From: Opitutales bacterium
Lineage (GTDB): Bacteria > Verrucomicrobiota > Verrucomicrobiia > Opitutales > Oceanipulchritudinaceae
NCBI GenBank assembly: GCA_020831485.1
Contig: JAFIGG010000010.1
Coordinates: 1 to 64,000 of the forward strand
Direction of reading: 5' to 3'
DNA length: 64,000 nt
Shown: positions 19,028 to 27,404 of the stretch, piece after piece
Position numbering within the stretch: position 1 is the first letter of the stretch
Layout: each line of letters opens with the position of its first letter
Notes under the pieces: model-generated
Databases searched by the model: none
What the model was told of the DNA's origin: nothing
Seen by the model: only the letters and a program-made list of their open reading frames with translations
Made by a program: the position numbers and the translations under genes

Positions 19028-21862
19028 TCAGCTACCCCGGACAAGTACATTATTGAGTGCGGCCATCAGCGCACCGGGCTTGACCGGCTTGCTCAGAAAA
19101 CCATCCATGCCTGCTTTGCGGCAGTTGGCCTCATCCTCCACCTGGGTTGCAGCGGTCATTGCAATAATAGCGGGCTGATCAGACGACGGTATTGTCTTGC
19201 GGATTTCCCGCGTCGCTTCGATGCCGTCCATTCGCGGCATCTGCAAATCCATCAGGACCACATCCACGCGAGGATTGCTCTGAATCCAATCCAGGGCCTC
19301 CCTGCCGTCCGAAGCAACAAAGACCCTGTGGCCCATTTTCTTGAGCAAAATCATAGCAACGCGCTGATTGATCCGATTGTCTTCCACCAAGAGCACACGC
19401 AATCGACCATTTTCAGTAGTTTTTGTGGGCTCTGGCTCCACTTCGCCTACAAATGTCTCCCCGGATACCTCCTCGTCGCTGTCCGCCTGGCCTTTTGCCT
19501 CCGCCAGAAAGTTTCGTTCCTTGGTCAGCAGCTTGATCATGGAACGGTAAAGCCGTTCTCCCTTGACCGGTTTGATGATGTAATCGGTGTTTCCAAGTTC
19601 AAACGCTTGCTTGCGCAGATCTACGTCCGACTCCGATGACAGAAATACTATGGGCACCTGCCGATGTTCGGACTCCGAGCGGATTTTACCGGCAATTTCC
19701 AGTCCTTTGCCGCCGTTCAATTGACAATCAATAAAGACCAACTCGGCACCGCTGTCCCGCAGCAGTTCGGGTAAGGCATGCAATCCGTCCGATTCCACAA
19801 ACTCAACATCGACACGTTTACACAGGGTCGTGAGAATCTTGCGGTTGTTCAGATTGTCGTCGAGGATCAAAACCCGCCTCCCATTCAACTTCTTAAATGC
19901 GTCTAGGTTTTCCTTGGGCAAGCGATCGATCCGGAACGGCAGGTTCAAGTTAAAGGTAGAACCTTTACCTTGTTCACTCTCCACCCACATCTCACCCTTC
20001 ATAAGTTCACACAGTCGCCGACTGATCGAGAGACCAAGCCCCGTACCTCCATATTTTCGGGTATGCGAATTGTCTGCCTGAGTGAAGGGTTGAAACAGCA
20101 TTCCCAGGCGCTCTTTGGCTATACCTATACCAGTATCTGTGACTGAGAAATGGATTACCTGCCCATCCAAAATCTGACTCTGAGTCGAGACCTTAAGCTC
20201 GACCTGACCTTTTTCGGTGAACTTAATAGCGTTGCCAACCAGGTTCAGCAGAATCTGCCGCAACCGCGCCGGATCGCCAATCAGATAGCTGGGAACCTCA
20301 TCTTCAACAGACAAATTCAGCTCCAACTTTTTCTGCGCTGCGGTGGACCTGAATATATCCATGACTTCGTCAGCCACTTCGCCCAAATTGAAAGGCACCT
20401 GTTCCAATTCCAGCTTGCCGGACTCGATTTTCGAAAAATCGAGCAAGTCATTCAACAGACTTAGCAGGCTATTTCCACTGGTTAGAATCGCATTGAGGTA
20501 CCCAGCCTGCTCCTGATTGAGCGGCGTATCCTCAAGGATACTCGCCATGCCGATCACTGCATTCAGCGGAGTCCGTATTTCATGGCTCATGTTTGCGAGG
20601 AACTGCGTCTTTGCCGTATTTGCACGACGGGCGGATTCGGAGGCCGCTTCAGCTTCGGCCAGAGCTTTCGACAGTTGCTCATTAAGCCGAGCCTGCTCTC
20701 TTTGCGCATGACGTCGAAAACGAGCCTCAAAGTAGAAAATAATACTGACAAACAAAAGCAAAAACAGGCCGACGATCATCATCGTCCGCTGAATCGATTG
20801 CCGCTGCAAATTCCATTGCGTCCGGGCTTGGGCGGCGGATTCAACAAGGGCCTGCCTGCGCTCCATTTCCGACTGACGCGCCTGAATAACGTGGAGATAC
20901 TGATTGCGCAGATCGCTCAACTGAGCTTCGTGGCTTTGCTCAAGAATACGTTTCACCCAATCAGTGTAGTTTTGCTGAGCCCGCAGGGCCATGGCATGAT
21001 TGCCCGTGGCAATGTAAGCCTCAGCCATAAGTCGATGGCTGTCACGAATCACGTGCCCCTCTTCCGCTTCAGTCGCAAGGTCAATCGCCGCCTGAGCGCT
21101 TAGCAAAGCCAGAGAATGATCCGTCCTCAACTGGTGGACACGCGCTCGGTTGAAATAGGCCCGGACCAACTCCCTGGCACCCTGATCCCGGTCAGCGACC
21201 TCAATGGTCTCACTGAAAACATCCATCGCGGAAGACAATTCACCCATTGTCAGCAATAGCTCACCGTATTCATTGAGTGCCTCGCCCAACAACAAGCGGT
21301 TGTCACTTTCGCGCAATAGACCAAGGATGTCCTCAAAAGCCACACGACTGCCATCCATATCGCCCTGATTGCGCAGGAGAAGTGCGACTTGAATTTCCGT
21401 GCGGAGTCGGCCGGATTCATCTCCCAGACGCTCAAAAAGCATAGCTGCGGTTTCGTACAAATCATATGCAGCCGTCAGGTTGCCCTGTCTGGCATACAAC
21501 ATACCAATCCTTAAATGCAACTCGGCCTCCGTCTGGGGATCAGGTAAGGAACGTGCAAGGTTCAGAGCTTCGGTATATGCCAACAATGCACTCTCACCGT
21601 CCGACGACGCCGCCTTGAGCTCCCCCAGATAAATCCAATGCTCCATCTGACCCGCTTCGTCCAAATTAGAATCCGGCTCAAACAAGTCCTGTAGTATACC
21701 GTCACCGGAGGATGAAAAGAAACTCTGCCAGATTCCGTCTTCAGCCCTTAAAGCCATGAAAAACACCAATTGAATCCCGAGCCCAAGCACAAAGGCACGT
21801 GGAAGTTTCAGGGAGGTTAGGCGGTGGACGAGGGAAGCTCGCATAAATTTACGTTCACTCAC
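19028..21862 (-). CDS. TPR-sensor hybrid histidine kinase with two receiver domains
   Basis: The 944-residue protein reads in order: a hydrophobic N-terminus (about residues 21-40), a periplasmic region of TPR-like helical repeats (about 70-310), a membrane helix (about 360-378), a short coiled coil, HisKA with His427 in [12 protein letters not shown], an HATPase domain ([27 protein letters not shown]), and two receiver domains with phosphoacceptors Asp712 (VFIDCQ) and Asp872 ([10 protein letters not shown]). Both receivers keep the conserved lysine (IIKPV, LSKPV). It is an inner-membrane signalling protein that probably senses a peptide or protein through the TPRs. No partner regulator is adjacent. 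It may start instead at the Met seven codons in. Confidence 0.93.
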   Translation of the reverse strand: MSERKFMRASLVHRLTSLKLPRAFVLGLGIQLVFFMALRAEDGIWQSFFSSSGDGILQDLFEPDSNLDEAGQMEHWIYLGELKAASSDGESALLAYTEALNLARSLPDPQTEAELHLRIGMLYARQGNLTAAYDLYETAAMLFERLGDESGRLRTEIQVALLLRNQGDMDGSRVAFEDILGLLRESDNRLLLGEALNEYGELLLTMGELSSAMDVFSETIEVADRDQGARELVRAYFNRARVHQLRTDHSLALLSAQAAIDLATEAEEGHVIRDSHRLMAEAYIATGNHAMALRAQQNYTDWVKRILEQSHEAQLSDLRNQYLHVIQARQSEMERRQALVESAAQARTQWNLQRQSIQRTMMIVGLFLLLFVSIIFYFEARFRRHAQREQARLNEQLSKALAEAEAASESARRANTAKTQFLANMSHEIRTPLNAVIGMASILEDTPLNQEQAGYLNAILTSGNSLLSLLNDLLDFSKIESGKLELEQVPFNLGEVADEVMDIFRSTAAQKKLELNLSVEDEVPSYLIGDPARLRQILLNLVGNAIKFTEKGQVELKVSTQSQILDGQVIHFSVTDTGIGIAKERLGMLFQPFTQADNSHTRKYGGTGLGLSISRRLCELMKGEMWVESEQGKGSTFNLNLPFRIDRLPKENLDAFKKLNGRRVLILDDNLNNRKILTTLCKRVDVEFVESDGLHALPELLRDSGAELVFIDCQLNGGKGLEIAGKIRSESEHRQVPIVFLSSESDVDLRKQAFELGNTDYIIKPVKGERLYRSMIKLLTKERNFLAEAKGQADSDEEVSGETFVGEVEPEPTKTTENGRLRVLLVEDNRINQRVAMILLKKMGHRVFVASDGREALDWIQSNPRVDVVLMDLQMPRMDGIEATREIRKTIPSSDQPAIIAMTAATQVEDEANCRKAGMDGFLSKPVKPGALMAALNNVLVRGS

Positions 21863-22032
21863 ATTGAATCAATTGCCCACGGCGGTCGACTGTAAAAACA
21901 GGGTAAACCAACTAAAATCAAGCGGGTTACGCCTTAGGTCAACGGGCATAAAACACTGATCCTGACCCGACAAGTTTCAAGCAATCGGACAAAATTTAAT
22001 TTGAACAGAAGGCAGCCATTGCTCAGCGTCTT

Positions 22033-23112
22033 GTGGGAGTGAGAGCCGACTTATTCGATTTTGAGCTGCCCAGAGAAGCCATCGCCCAGACCCCCGCCGA
22101 CCGCAGGGACGGCTCCAGGCTACTGTTGATCGATCGCCAAACCGGACAGGTCAGCCATCAGCTATTCAGCGAACTGCCCGATATTCTCTCCGAAACCAGG
22201 ACCTTTTTCCGCAACAACGCACGGGTCCTGAAGGCCCGCCTGAATGGATTCCGATCCGGTGGTGGCAAAGTCGAATGCCTGTTGCTCAATCCCGCGGAAG
22301 ACGGTCTTTGCTGGTGGTGCCTGCTCAAACCAGGCAAGCGCTTGCCCGTATCTGCAACATTTGGAATTTCCGGCATCTATTCAGCCCGAGTAATGGAAAA
22401 GGCGGTCGACGGACGCGTCCGGGTCCAGTTCGAGCTGAATGGTGCCAAGGATGTCTTCCAGTTGGCAGAAAAAGTTGGCCGCCTTCCCCTGCCCCCCTAC
22501 ATTGAGCGCCAGGCCGTCGATGAACGTTCGGACTTGGACGAAGAACGCTACCAGACAGTCTATGCTGCGGCCGACAAAACCGTCGCGGCCGCAGCACCCA
22601 CGGCCGGGTTGCATTTCACACCACAGATGATGGATTGCCTACAATCCGCCGGCCATCGCTTCGAAGATCTGACGCTGCACGTAGGACTTGGCACCTTCCG
22701 GCCCATTCAGGTTGAGCAACTGGAACAGCACGAAATGCACGAGGAGCTCTATGAAGTCCCTGCGGCGACCCTGAAGGCACTCAAAAACTGCTCTCCCCTG
22801 GCCATCGGGACAACCTCCCTGCGCACCATTGAGGACCTTCACCGCAAAGGCATGCTCGATGCGGAAGGCGCCATACCCGAGGCGGTCTATCGCGACCGGG
22901 CGAATTTATTTATCTATCCTCCGGCGATATTTTACACCGGAGCACTGCTGACCAATTTCCACTTACCCCGCTCTACGCTGATCTGCCTTGTCTCTGCATT
23001 CTTGACACCCGGCTCTGCCGACGGAATTGAATGGTGCCGTGAAATCTATCAATCTGCACTTGCTTCCGGCTACCGTTTCTACAGTTATGGCGACGCAATG
23101 CTGATTCTCTAG
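22033..23112 (+). CDS. queA: S-adenosylmethionine:tRNA ribosyltransferase-isomerase
   Basis: QueA transfers and isomerises the ribosyl part of SAM to 7-aminomethyl-7-deazaguanine in tRNA, forming epoxyqueuosine. The protein shows DLFDFELPREAIAQTPADRRDGSRLL, the conserved AAPTAGLHFT, HVGLGTFRPI and TNFHLPRSTLICLVSAF. About 359 residues is normal. The start is uncertain: GTG at 22033 or GTG at 22039, the latter matching the usual MR start of QueA. An ECF sigma gene follows after 12 bases. Confidence 0.94.
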   Translation: MGVRADLFDFELPREAIAQTPADRRDGSRLLLIDRQTGQVSHQLFSELPDILSETRTFFRNNARVLKARLNGFRSGGGKVECLLLNPAEDGLCWWCLLKPGKRLPVSATFGISGIYSARVMEKAVDGRVRVQFELNGAKDVFQLAEKVGRLPLPPYIERQAVDERSDLDEERYQTVYAAADKTVAAAAPTAGLHFTPQMMDCLQSAGHRFEDLTLHVGLGTFRPIQVEQLEQHEMHEELYEVPAATLKALKNCSPLAIGTTSLRTIEDLHRKGMLDAEGAIPEAVYRDRANLFIYPPAIFYTGALLTNFHLPRSTLICLVSAFLTPGSADGIEWCREIYQSALASGYRFYSYGDAMLIL

Positions 23113-23124
23113 TTCCGTTCGCCA

Positions 23125-23634
23125 ATGCCTCCTCATTCCAGCGCACCTGACTTTACCACATTGGTGGACGACTACTACCAGTCGCTCTATCGGTTCGCGC
23201 TGAGTTTGATACGCAATGAAAGTGAGGCCGCAGACCTTGTGCAGCAGACCTTTCTAATCTGGGCGCGCAAGGGTGATTCCCTCAAGGACGCTTCCAAGGT
23301 CAAATCCTGGCTCTTCACCACGCTGTACCGTGAGTTTATTCGCAGCAACCGCCGCAACAAACGCATGGAACCGGCTGAAGAAGAGCCGATGGAGCTTATG
23401 CTGCCACCCACCGAGGTCGATTATTCTGTCAAAGTTGACAGCAAAATCCTGCTGGAACGCCTGCAGGATCTGGAGCAAAACTACCGTGAGCCGCTGGTTC
23501 TATTCTATCTGGAAGATTTGTCATACAAGGAAATTGCGGATATATTGAATGTCCCGATAGGAACAGTTATGTCACGTCTATCGAGGGGAAAAACTGCCCT
23601 TAAAAACCTGCTCCTTACAAAATTGGAGAAATAA
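23125..23634 (+). CDS. ECF-type RNA polymerase sigma factor
   Basis: This 169-residue protein has region 2 (LYRFALSLIRNESEAADLVQQTFLIWARKG), which melts and recognises the -10 element, and region 4 (LEQNYREPLVLFYLEDLSYKEIADILNVPIGTVMSRLSRGK), the helix-turn-helix for the -35. The spacer between them is short, as in ECF sigmas. It lies 12 bases after queA and 34 bases before a membrane protein that is probably its anti-sigma partner, followed by YceI as a possible target or co-regulated gene. Confidence 0.93.
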   Translation: MPPHSSAPDFTTLVDDYYQSLYRFALSLIRNESEAADLVQQTFLIWARKGDSLKDASKVKSWLFTTLYREFIRSNRRNKRMEPAEEEPMELMLPPTEVDYSVKVDSKILLERLQDLEQNYREPLVLFYLEDLSYKEIADILNVPIGTVMSRLSRGKTALKNLLLTKLEK

Positions 23635-23668
23635 AATGCAGCTCGAATCCTCTAACCCTTAAAGAGCC

Positions 23669-24460
23669 ATGTCTAAACAGGAACATCTCAAGAAATTGCA
23701 CATTTACCGACCTTCAGCGATGGAAGCCGGCGACCGCAGTTTTGCCGATGCCCTGAAAGCGGCTGAGTCCGACGCTGAGCTCAAAGCCTTCCTCGCCCGC
23801 GAGCAGCAATTTGACCGCTCCGTCCAGGAGGCGCTGCGCGGAGTGCCCGCTCCCGAGGGTCTGCGAGATCAAATCCTCAAAGACTTTGAAAGCTCGAATA
23901 AGTCCGGTCCTTCGAAACTGCTGCGCTTTCCTTCTCTGGCAATCGGAGTGGCGGCAGTCCTGCTTGTTGCCACAGTTGGCATTGTGTTGAACCTCAGCTC
24001 TCCGGAACAGAACGGCACTTCGAACTTTGCCCTGCCCTTGGTACAGTCGCCAAATGCGGCCGTCCCGCTGGCAATCGTACTCCTCCAGGATAATGGCATC
24101 ATGCGTTCGCCGATGGACTTCTACGCTCAGGATTATCAGCAACTCGCGAGCTATGTATCTGAGCGTGGCGCCCGCCCGCCGATCAACCTGCCCCGTGAGC
24201 ACTGGCGCAATCTGGGTGTAGGCTGCAAAGTCGTGCGGGTGATCAATAACGAGGTCTCTGTCATCTCCTTTGAAGTGGAGGGCGATCTTTACAGTCTCTA
24301 CACCTTCGACCATTCAATCATCCCGCAAATGCAACACATGCGTCCGCACGTAGTCACGATTGAAGATGAGGTTTTCGCGACCTGGACCTGCAGTGGTCAG
24401 GTACATGTACTGCGCACCAGTGCTGAGACTGAAAAAGTCACCGCCTTATTGGACATTTGA
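23669..24460 (+). CDS. Putative membrane anti-sigma factor partner of the ECF sigma
   Basis: The 263-residue product has a cytoplasmic N-terminal region of about 85 residues with helical, acidic character (SFADALKAAESDAELKAFLAREQQFD), one membrane helix (about 93-112, LAIGVAAVLLVATVGIVLNL) and a periplasmic C-terminal domain. The topology and location directly after a sigma gene fit an anti-sigma factor. The usual zinc-binding HxxxCxxC motif of ZAS proteins is absent, so this is a positional call. The C-terminal domain contains PINLPREHWRNLGVGCKVVR, which I do not recognise. Confidence 0.62.
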   Translation: MSKQEHLKKLHIYRPSAMEAGDRSFADALKAAESDAELKAFLAREQQFDRSVQEALRGVPAPEGLRDQILKDFESSNKSGPSKLLRFPSLAIGVAAVLLVATVGIVLNLSSPEQNGTSNFALPLVQSPNAAVPLAIVLLQDNGIMRSPMDFYAQDYQQLASYVSERGARPPINLPREHWRNLGVGCKVVRVINNEVSVISFEVEGDLYSLYTFDHSIIPQMQHMRPHVVTIEDEVFATWTCSGQVHVLRTSAETEKVTALLDI

Positions 24461-24486
24461 GGCTTAGTGATATCCCTTAAAGGTGT

Positions 24487-25062
24487 ATGACAAAAGCATC
24501 CCTGTTCCTCTCTCTTTTAATCGCTCTGGTTATGGCTCCGCTGGCGTCGGCAGAGACAATTCGCTACAAAATCGATACGGTTCACTCCGGTATAACCTTT
24601 AAGGTCCGCCACTTCATCAATCAAGTGCCTGGCACTTTCACTCAGTTTGAAGGTGAAATCCACTATAATCCAGACAACCCAGCCGACAACAAGGCCGTAG
24701 CAACCATCGATGTCAAGACAGTCGACACCCGCAGTGACAGACGCGACAATCACCTGCGTAGCGACGATTTTTTCGGCGTGGAGAACTTTCCAACGATGAA
24801 ATACGAAAGCGACGAATGGCATCCAATGGGTGACGGCCGCTTTCATGTAACCGGTCACCTGACGCTCCTCGGAGAAACTCACCCCGTGGAAATGATGGTC
24901 CACTATCTGGGAGAAGTTGAAGGGAACGACATACTGCGCTCTGGATGGGTTGGTGAAACGACCATCGACCGCACCCTATGGGGCATGGACTACGGTATCG
25001 GCGGTCCGCTAGGAAGCGCGGTCCAGATCGAGCTGAACATCCAGGCACACCGCCAGGATTAA
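24487..25062 (+). CDS. YceI-family periplasmic lipid-binding protein
   Basis: After a signal peptide (cleaved around residue 20, LASAETIRY) the 191-residue protein shows the YceI lipocalin-like pattern: YKIDTVHSGITFKVRHF, GEIHYNPDN, VDTRSDRRDNHLRSDDFF, FPTMKYES and VTGHLTLLGETHPV. The family binds polyisoprenoid lipids in a beta barrel. It is the last of a queA-sigma-anti-sigma-yceI series on the plus strand with 26 bases before it, so it may belong to the ECF regulon. Confidence 0.93.
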   Translation: MTKASLFLSLLIALVMAPLASAETIRYKIDTVHSGITFKVRHFINQVPGTFTQFEGEIHYNPDNPADNKAVATIDVKTVDTRSDRRDNHLRSDDFFGVENFPTMKYESDEWHPMGDGRFHVTGHLTLLGETHPVEMMVHYLGEVEGNDILRSGWVGETTIDRTLWGMDYGIGGPLGSAVQIELNIQAHRQD

Positions 25063-25102
25063 AGCTTTTCAAGCAAACACATATTTTCAAAAGCCATAAA
25101 GC

Positions 25103-25546
25103 TCATTCCGTGGTGGATTCTGGACGACCGTCCAGAGCACCCTGCAGGGCATGCCAGGCCAGGCTTGCACATTTGATGCGCCCGGGGTATCGGCGAACGC
25201 CGATCACCGCAGCCAGGTCTCCCCATTTGGAGGCATCGACGGGAACTCCGGCATCTTTCAAAAGAGTCATCATCTCCGCAAATCGCTGCCGGGCCTCCAC
25301 AAGGCTCAAGCCCGTCAGGCTCTCCGACATCAAAGAAGCGGATGCAGTCGATATGGCGCAACCCTGCCCTTGAAAACTCAGGTCGACGATCCGCTCGTCT
25401 TCGACCTTCAGGTAGACCTCAATCTCGTCGCCGCACAAAGGATTGTGGCCCTTCGCCCGATGGCTCGCCTGCGGAATCGCCCGACGGTTCCGCGGCCGCT
25501 TACTGTGCTCGAGAACAATCTCCTGATAAAGGTCCTCCATACTCAT
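25103..25546 (-). CDS. sufU: SufU-type iron-sulfur cluster assembly protein
   Basis: The 147-residue protein is a NifU/IscU-like fold with the three conserved cysteines in NPLCGDE, GCAISTASASLM and RIKCASLAW, and the SufU-typical insertion between them. SufU accepts sulfur from SufS, often as a zinc-dependent sulfurtransferase. No other suf gene is present. The start is set at 25546 (MSMEDLYQEIV), with ATG 25540 as an alternative; the frame to 25582 adds a hydrophobic start not seen in the family. It is the last gene behind ctaG on the minus strand, 41 bases away. Confidence 0.88.
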   Translation of the reverse strand: MSMEDLYQEIVLEHSKRPRNRRAIPQASHRAKGHNPLCGDEIEVYLKVEDERIVDLSFQGQGCAISTASASLMSESLTGLSLVEARQRFAEMMTLLKDAGVPVDASKWGDLAAVIGVRRYPGRIKCASLAWHALQGALDGRPESTTE

Positions 25547-25587
25547 GGCGCACCAAGATGCCGCTGAAATAAACAAATGCAAGCCGT

Positions 25588-26409
25588 TCAGGTCGCCCGC
25601 GCTTTCGCCAGATTCACTTCGGCTTCCGTCGGTAGATTCGACTCCTGATACCAGAAATAAAAAGCCCGTCCAATGGCAATCAGCGAAACGATCATATTCG
25701 AAATTTTCATGATCAAACCACCCAGGACCTGATCCGGTAAAGGTTCGAGGTCGATAACCCTGGGAGCCAGTTCATAGGTTGGATAGAGCACCTCGGTAGC
25801 GAATGTCAGCACGGCAAACAGAGGAAGTTGGGCCACCATCAACAGAAAAATATAGATCGGGTGCATCCCGCAGTGCATACGCGGTATGATTTTGGACCGG
25901 CTCCAGATCGGCCAGAACATCTGCACCGATACCGCAAACATGGTCAAGTGCTCCAGCATGTGGATCCGCTTATTGTGCAGAGCCGCTTCATACAAGGCTG
26001 GGAAATGCCAGATGGTGAAGACAAAAGTAAAACAGAAGCCAGCCATCACCGGCTGGAAAAGGATACGCAAGACTGCTGTCGCGATCCGCGATCGCGACAA
26101 TAAACCGTCAACCAGCCATTGCGGGATCGCCCAGATCGTGAACAGGGCGACGGGATACATCAGCACCATGTGCTGCACCATGTGCGCACTGAAAAGGTAG
26201 TTCTCGCCGAGTGCGTCCAGCGGTGAACCCACGGCGATGTAGAAGCCCAGCACAGCCATTGCGAACCAGAAGGTCTCACGCCGCGGGAACGCAGCCAAAG
26301 GAGCTATGCGTTCACGCAATGGCCCCACCAAGGCCAGGTAAATCCAGACCATCAGCAGAATGCCACCGAGCAGAGCCGGTTCGGTGTGCCAGTGCCAGAT
26401 GCTGATCAT
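25588..26409 (-). CDS. ctaG: Cytochrome c oxidase assembly protein CtaG (caa3 type)
   Basis: The 273-residue membrane protein has about seven hydrophobic segments and the caa3_CtaG landmarks YLFSAHMVQHMVLMY, WHFPALYEAAL and HMLEHLTMF with conserved histidines. In Bacillus this CtaG is needed for caa3 oxidase formation and probably handles copper; it is unrelated to the Cox11-type protein sometimes given the same symbol. It follows subunit IV by 10 bases in the oxidase operon. Confidence 0.9.
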   Translation of the reverse strand: MISIWHWHTEPALLGGILLMVWIYLALVGPLRERIAPLAAFPRRETFWFAMAVLGFYIAVGSPLDALGENYLFSAHMVQHMVLMYPVALFTIWAIPQWLVDGLLSRSRIATAVLRILFQPVMAGFCFTFVFTIWHFPALYEAALHNKRIHMLEHLTMFAVSVQMFWPIWSRSKIIPRMHCGMHPIYIFLLMVAQLPLFAVLTFATEVLYPTYELAPRVIDLEPLPDQVLGGLIMKISNMIVSLIAIGRAFYFWYQESNLPTEAEVNLAKARAT

Positions 26410-26419
26410 CGCGGAACGC

Positions 26420-26761
26420 TCAAATCATTGGAGCCCCACTGGGGTCCTCCGAAAACAGCAACATCAGGGCGATCACGGTGCCAGTGGCAATGATCAGCCC
26501 CGATAGAAATACCAGGGTACAAAGGATCATATCCCAGCGCAGGTGCATGAACCACCAAATAACCGCCAGAAATTTAATCAAAGACATAACGACCAGTGAG
26601 CCCATCACGATTCCCGGGTGAATGGGCACATAAACGATGACGAGCTCAATCGCAGTCAGCATGATCAGCGCGATCGAGACATTGAAGAACGTGAAGTACT
26701 TCTGATGCTCTTCGGCCAGATGGTGGTCGACAGAATTGGAGGTGTTTTGGGAAGCGTCCAT
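26420..26761 (-). CDS. Cytochrome c oxidase subunit IV (CtaF/CoxD type)
   Basis: This 113-residue protein has a hydrophilic N-terminus (HHLAEEHQKYFTFFNVSIAL) and three membrane helices, with KFLAVIWWFMHLRWD in the second loop typical of prokaryotic subunit IV. It helps assemble or stabilise the CuB site in aa3/caa3 oxidases. It begins 2 bases after the ctaE stop and clearly belongs to the operon. Confidence 0.9.
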   Translation of the reverse strand: MDASQNTSNSVDHHLAEEHQKYFTFFNVSIALIMLTAIELVIVYVPIHPGIVMGSLVVMSLIKFLAVIWWFMHLRWDMILCTLVFLSGLIIATGTVIALMLLFSEDPSGAPMI

Positions 26762-26763
26762 GT

Positions 26764-27381
26764 TTAGAATTCTATGTATTCAACCAGGTAAACGACCGTG
26801 AAAATGATAATCCAGACGACATCTACAAAGTGCCAGTAAAGACCGGCCACTTCGACATCAAGGGCGTTTTCACGTTTATAGCGGTCGGTAAACGAATATA
26901 TCAACCAACTGCCCAGCCAGAATATCCCAAGCGCCACGTGCACTCCATGGGTTCCCGTAAGAACAAAGAAGGTCGATCCGAAAATACTGCTGCTCAGGGT
27001 CAGGTCCTTATCAAAAACGAAGTGCTGGAACTCATAAACCTGACAGCCAAGAAAAATCAATCCAAAGAAAATGGTCCCGCCAAGGCACCAGCGCATGCTG
27101 GGCAAATTGTTCTTGTGAGCCGCCGACACCGAAAGTGCCATCAGGAACGAACTCATCAACAGGATGAAGGTACTGAAACCCGTCAGTTCGATGTCGAAGA
27201 TGTCGATGACGTCCTCGACGTCCGGATACACTTTGCGGTAGATCAGGTGTGTCGATATCAGGGTTCCGAAAAACATGCAGTCGGAAGCCAGAAACGCCCA
27301 CATGGCCAGTTTCTTGTTCTCCACTCCGGTTGAAGTCTTTTTCAGCTCCTCCAGAGGATCGTTATCAGTATGGCTGCTCAT
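26764..27381 (-). CDS. ctaE: Cytochrome c oxidase subunit III
   Basis: A 205-residue, five-helix subunit III. Typical segments are KLAMWAFLASDCMFFGTLIS, FVLTGTHGVHVALGIFWLG and the C-terminal VAGLYWHFVDVVWIIIFTVVYL. The short form without the first two helices is expected, since ctaD here carries an extra C-terminal pair. The start at 27381 (MSSHTDNDP) follows the ctaD stop by 23 bases; a start at 27399 is less likely. Confidence 0.95.
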   Translation of the reverse strand: MSSHTDNDPLEELKKTSTGVENKKLAMWAFLASDCMFFGTLISTHLIYRKVYPDVEDVIDIFDIELTGFSTFILLMSSFLMALSVSAAHKNNLPSMRWCLGGTIFFGLIFLGCQVYEFQHFVFDKDLTLSSSIFGSTFFVLTGTHGVHVALGIFWLGSWLIYSFTDRYKRENALDVEVAGLYWHFVDVVWIIIFTVVYLVEYIEF

Positions 27382-27404
27382 AGGTCGTGCAGAAAGCAAT
27401 AAGG

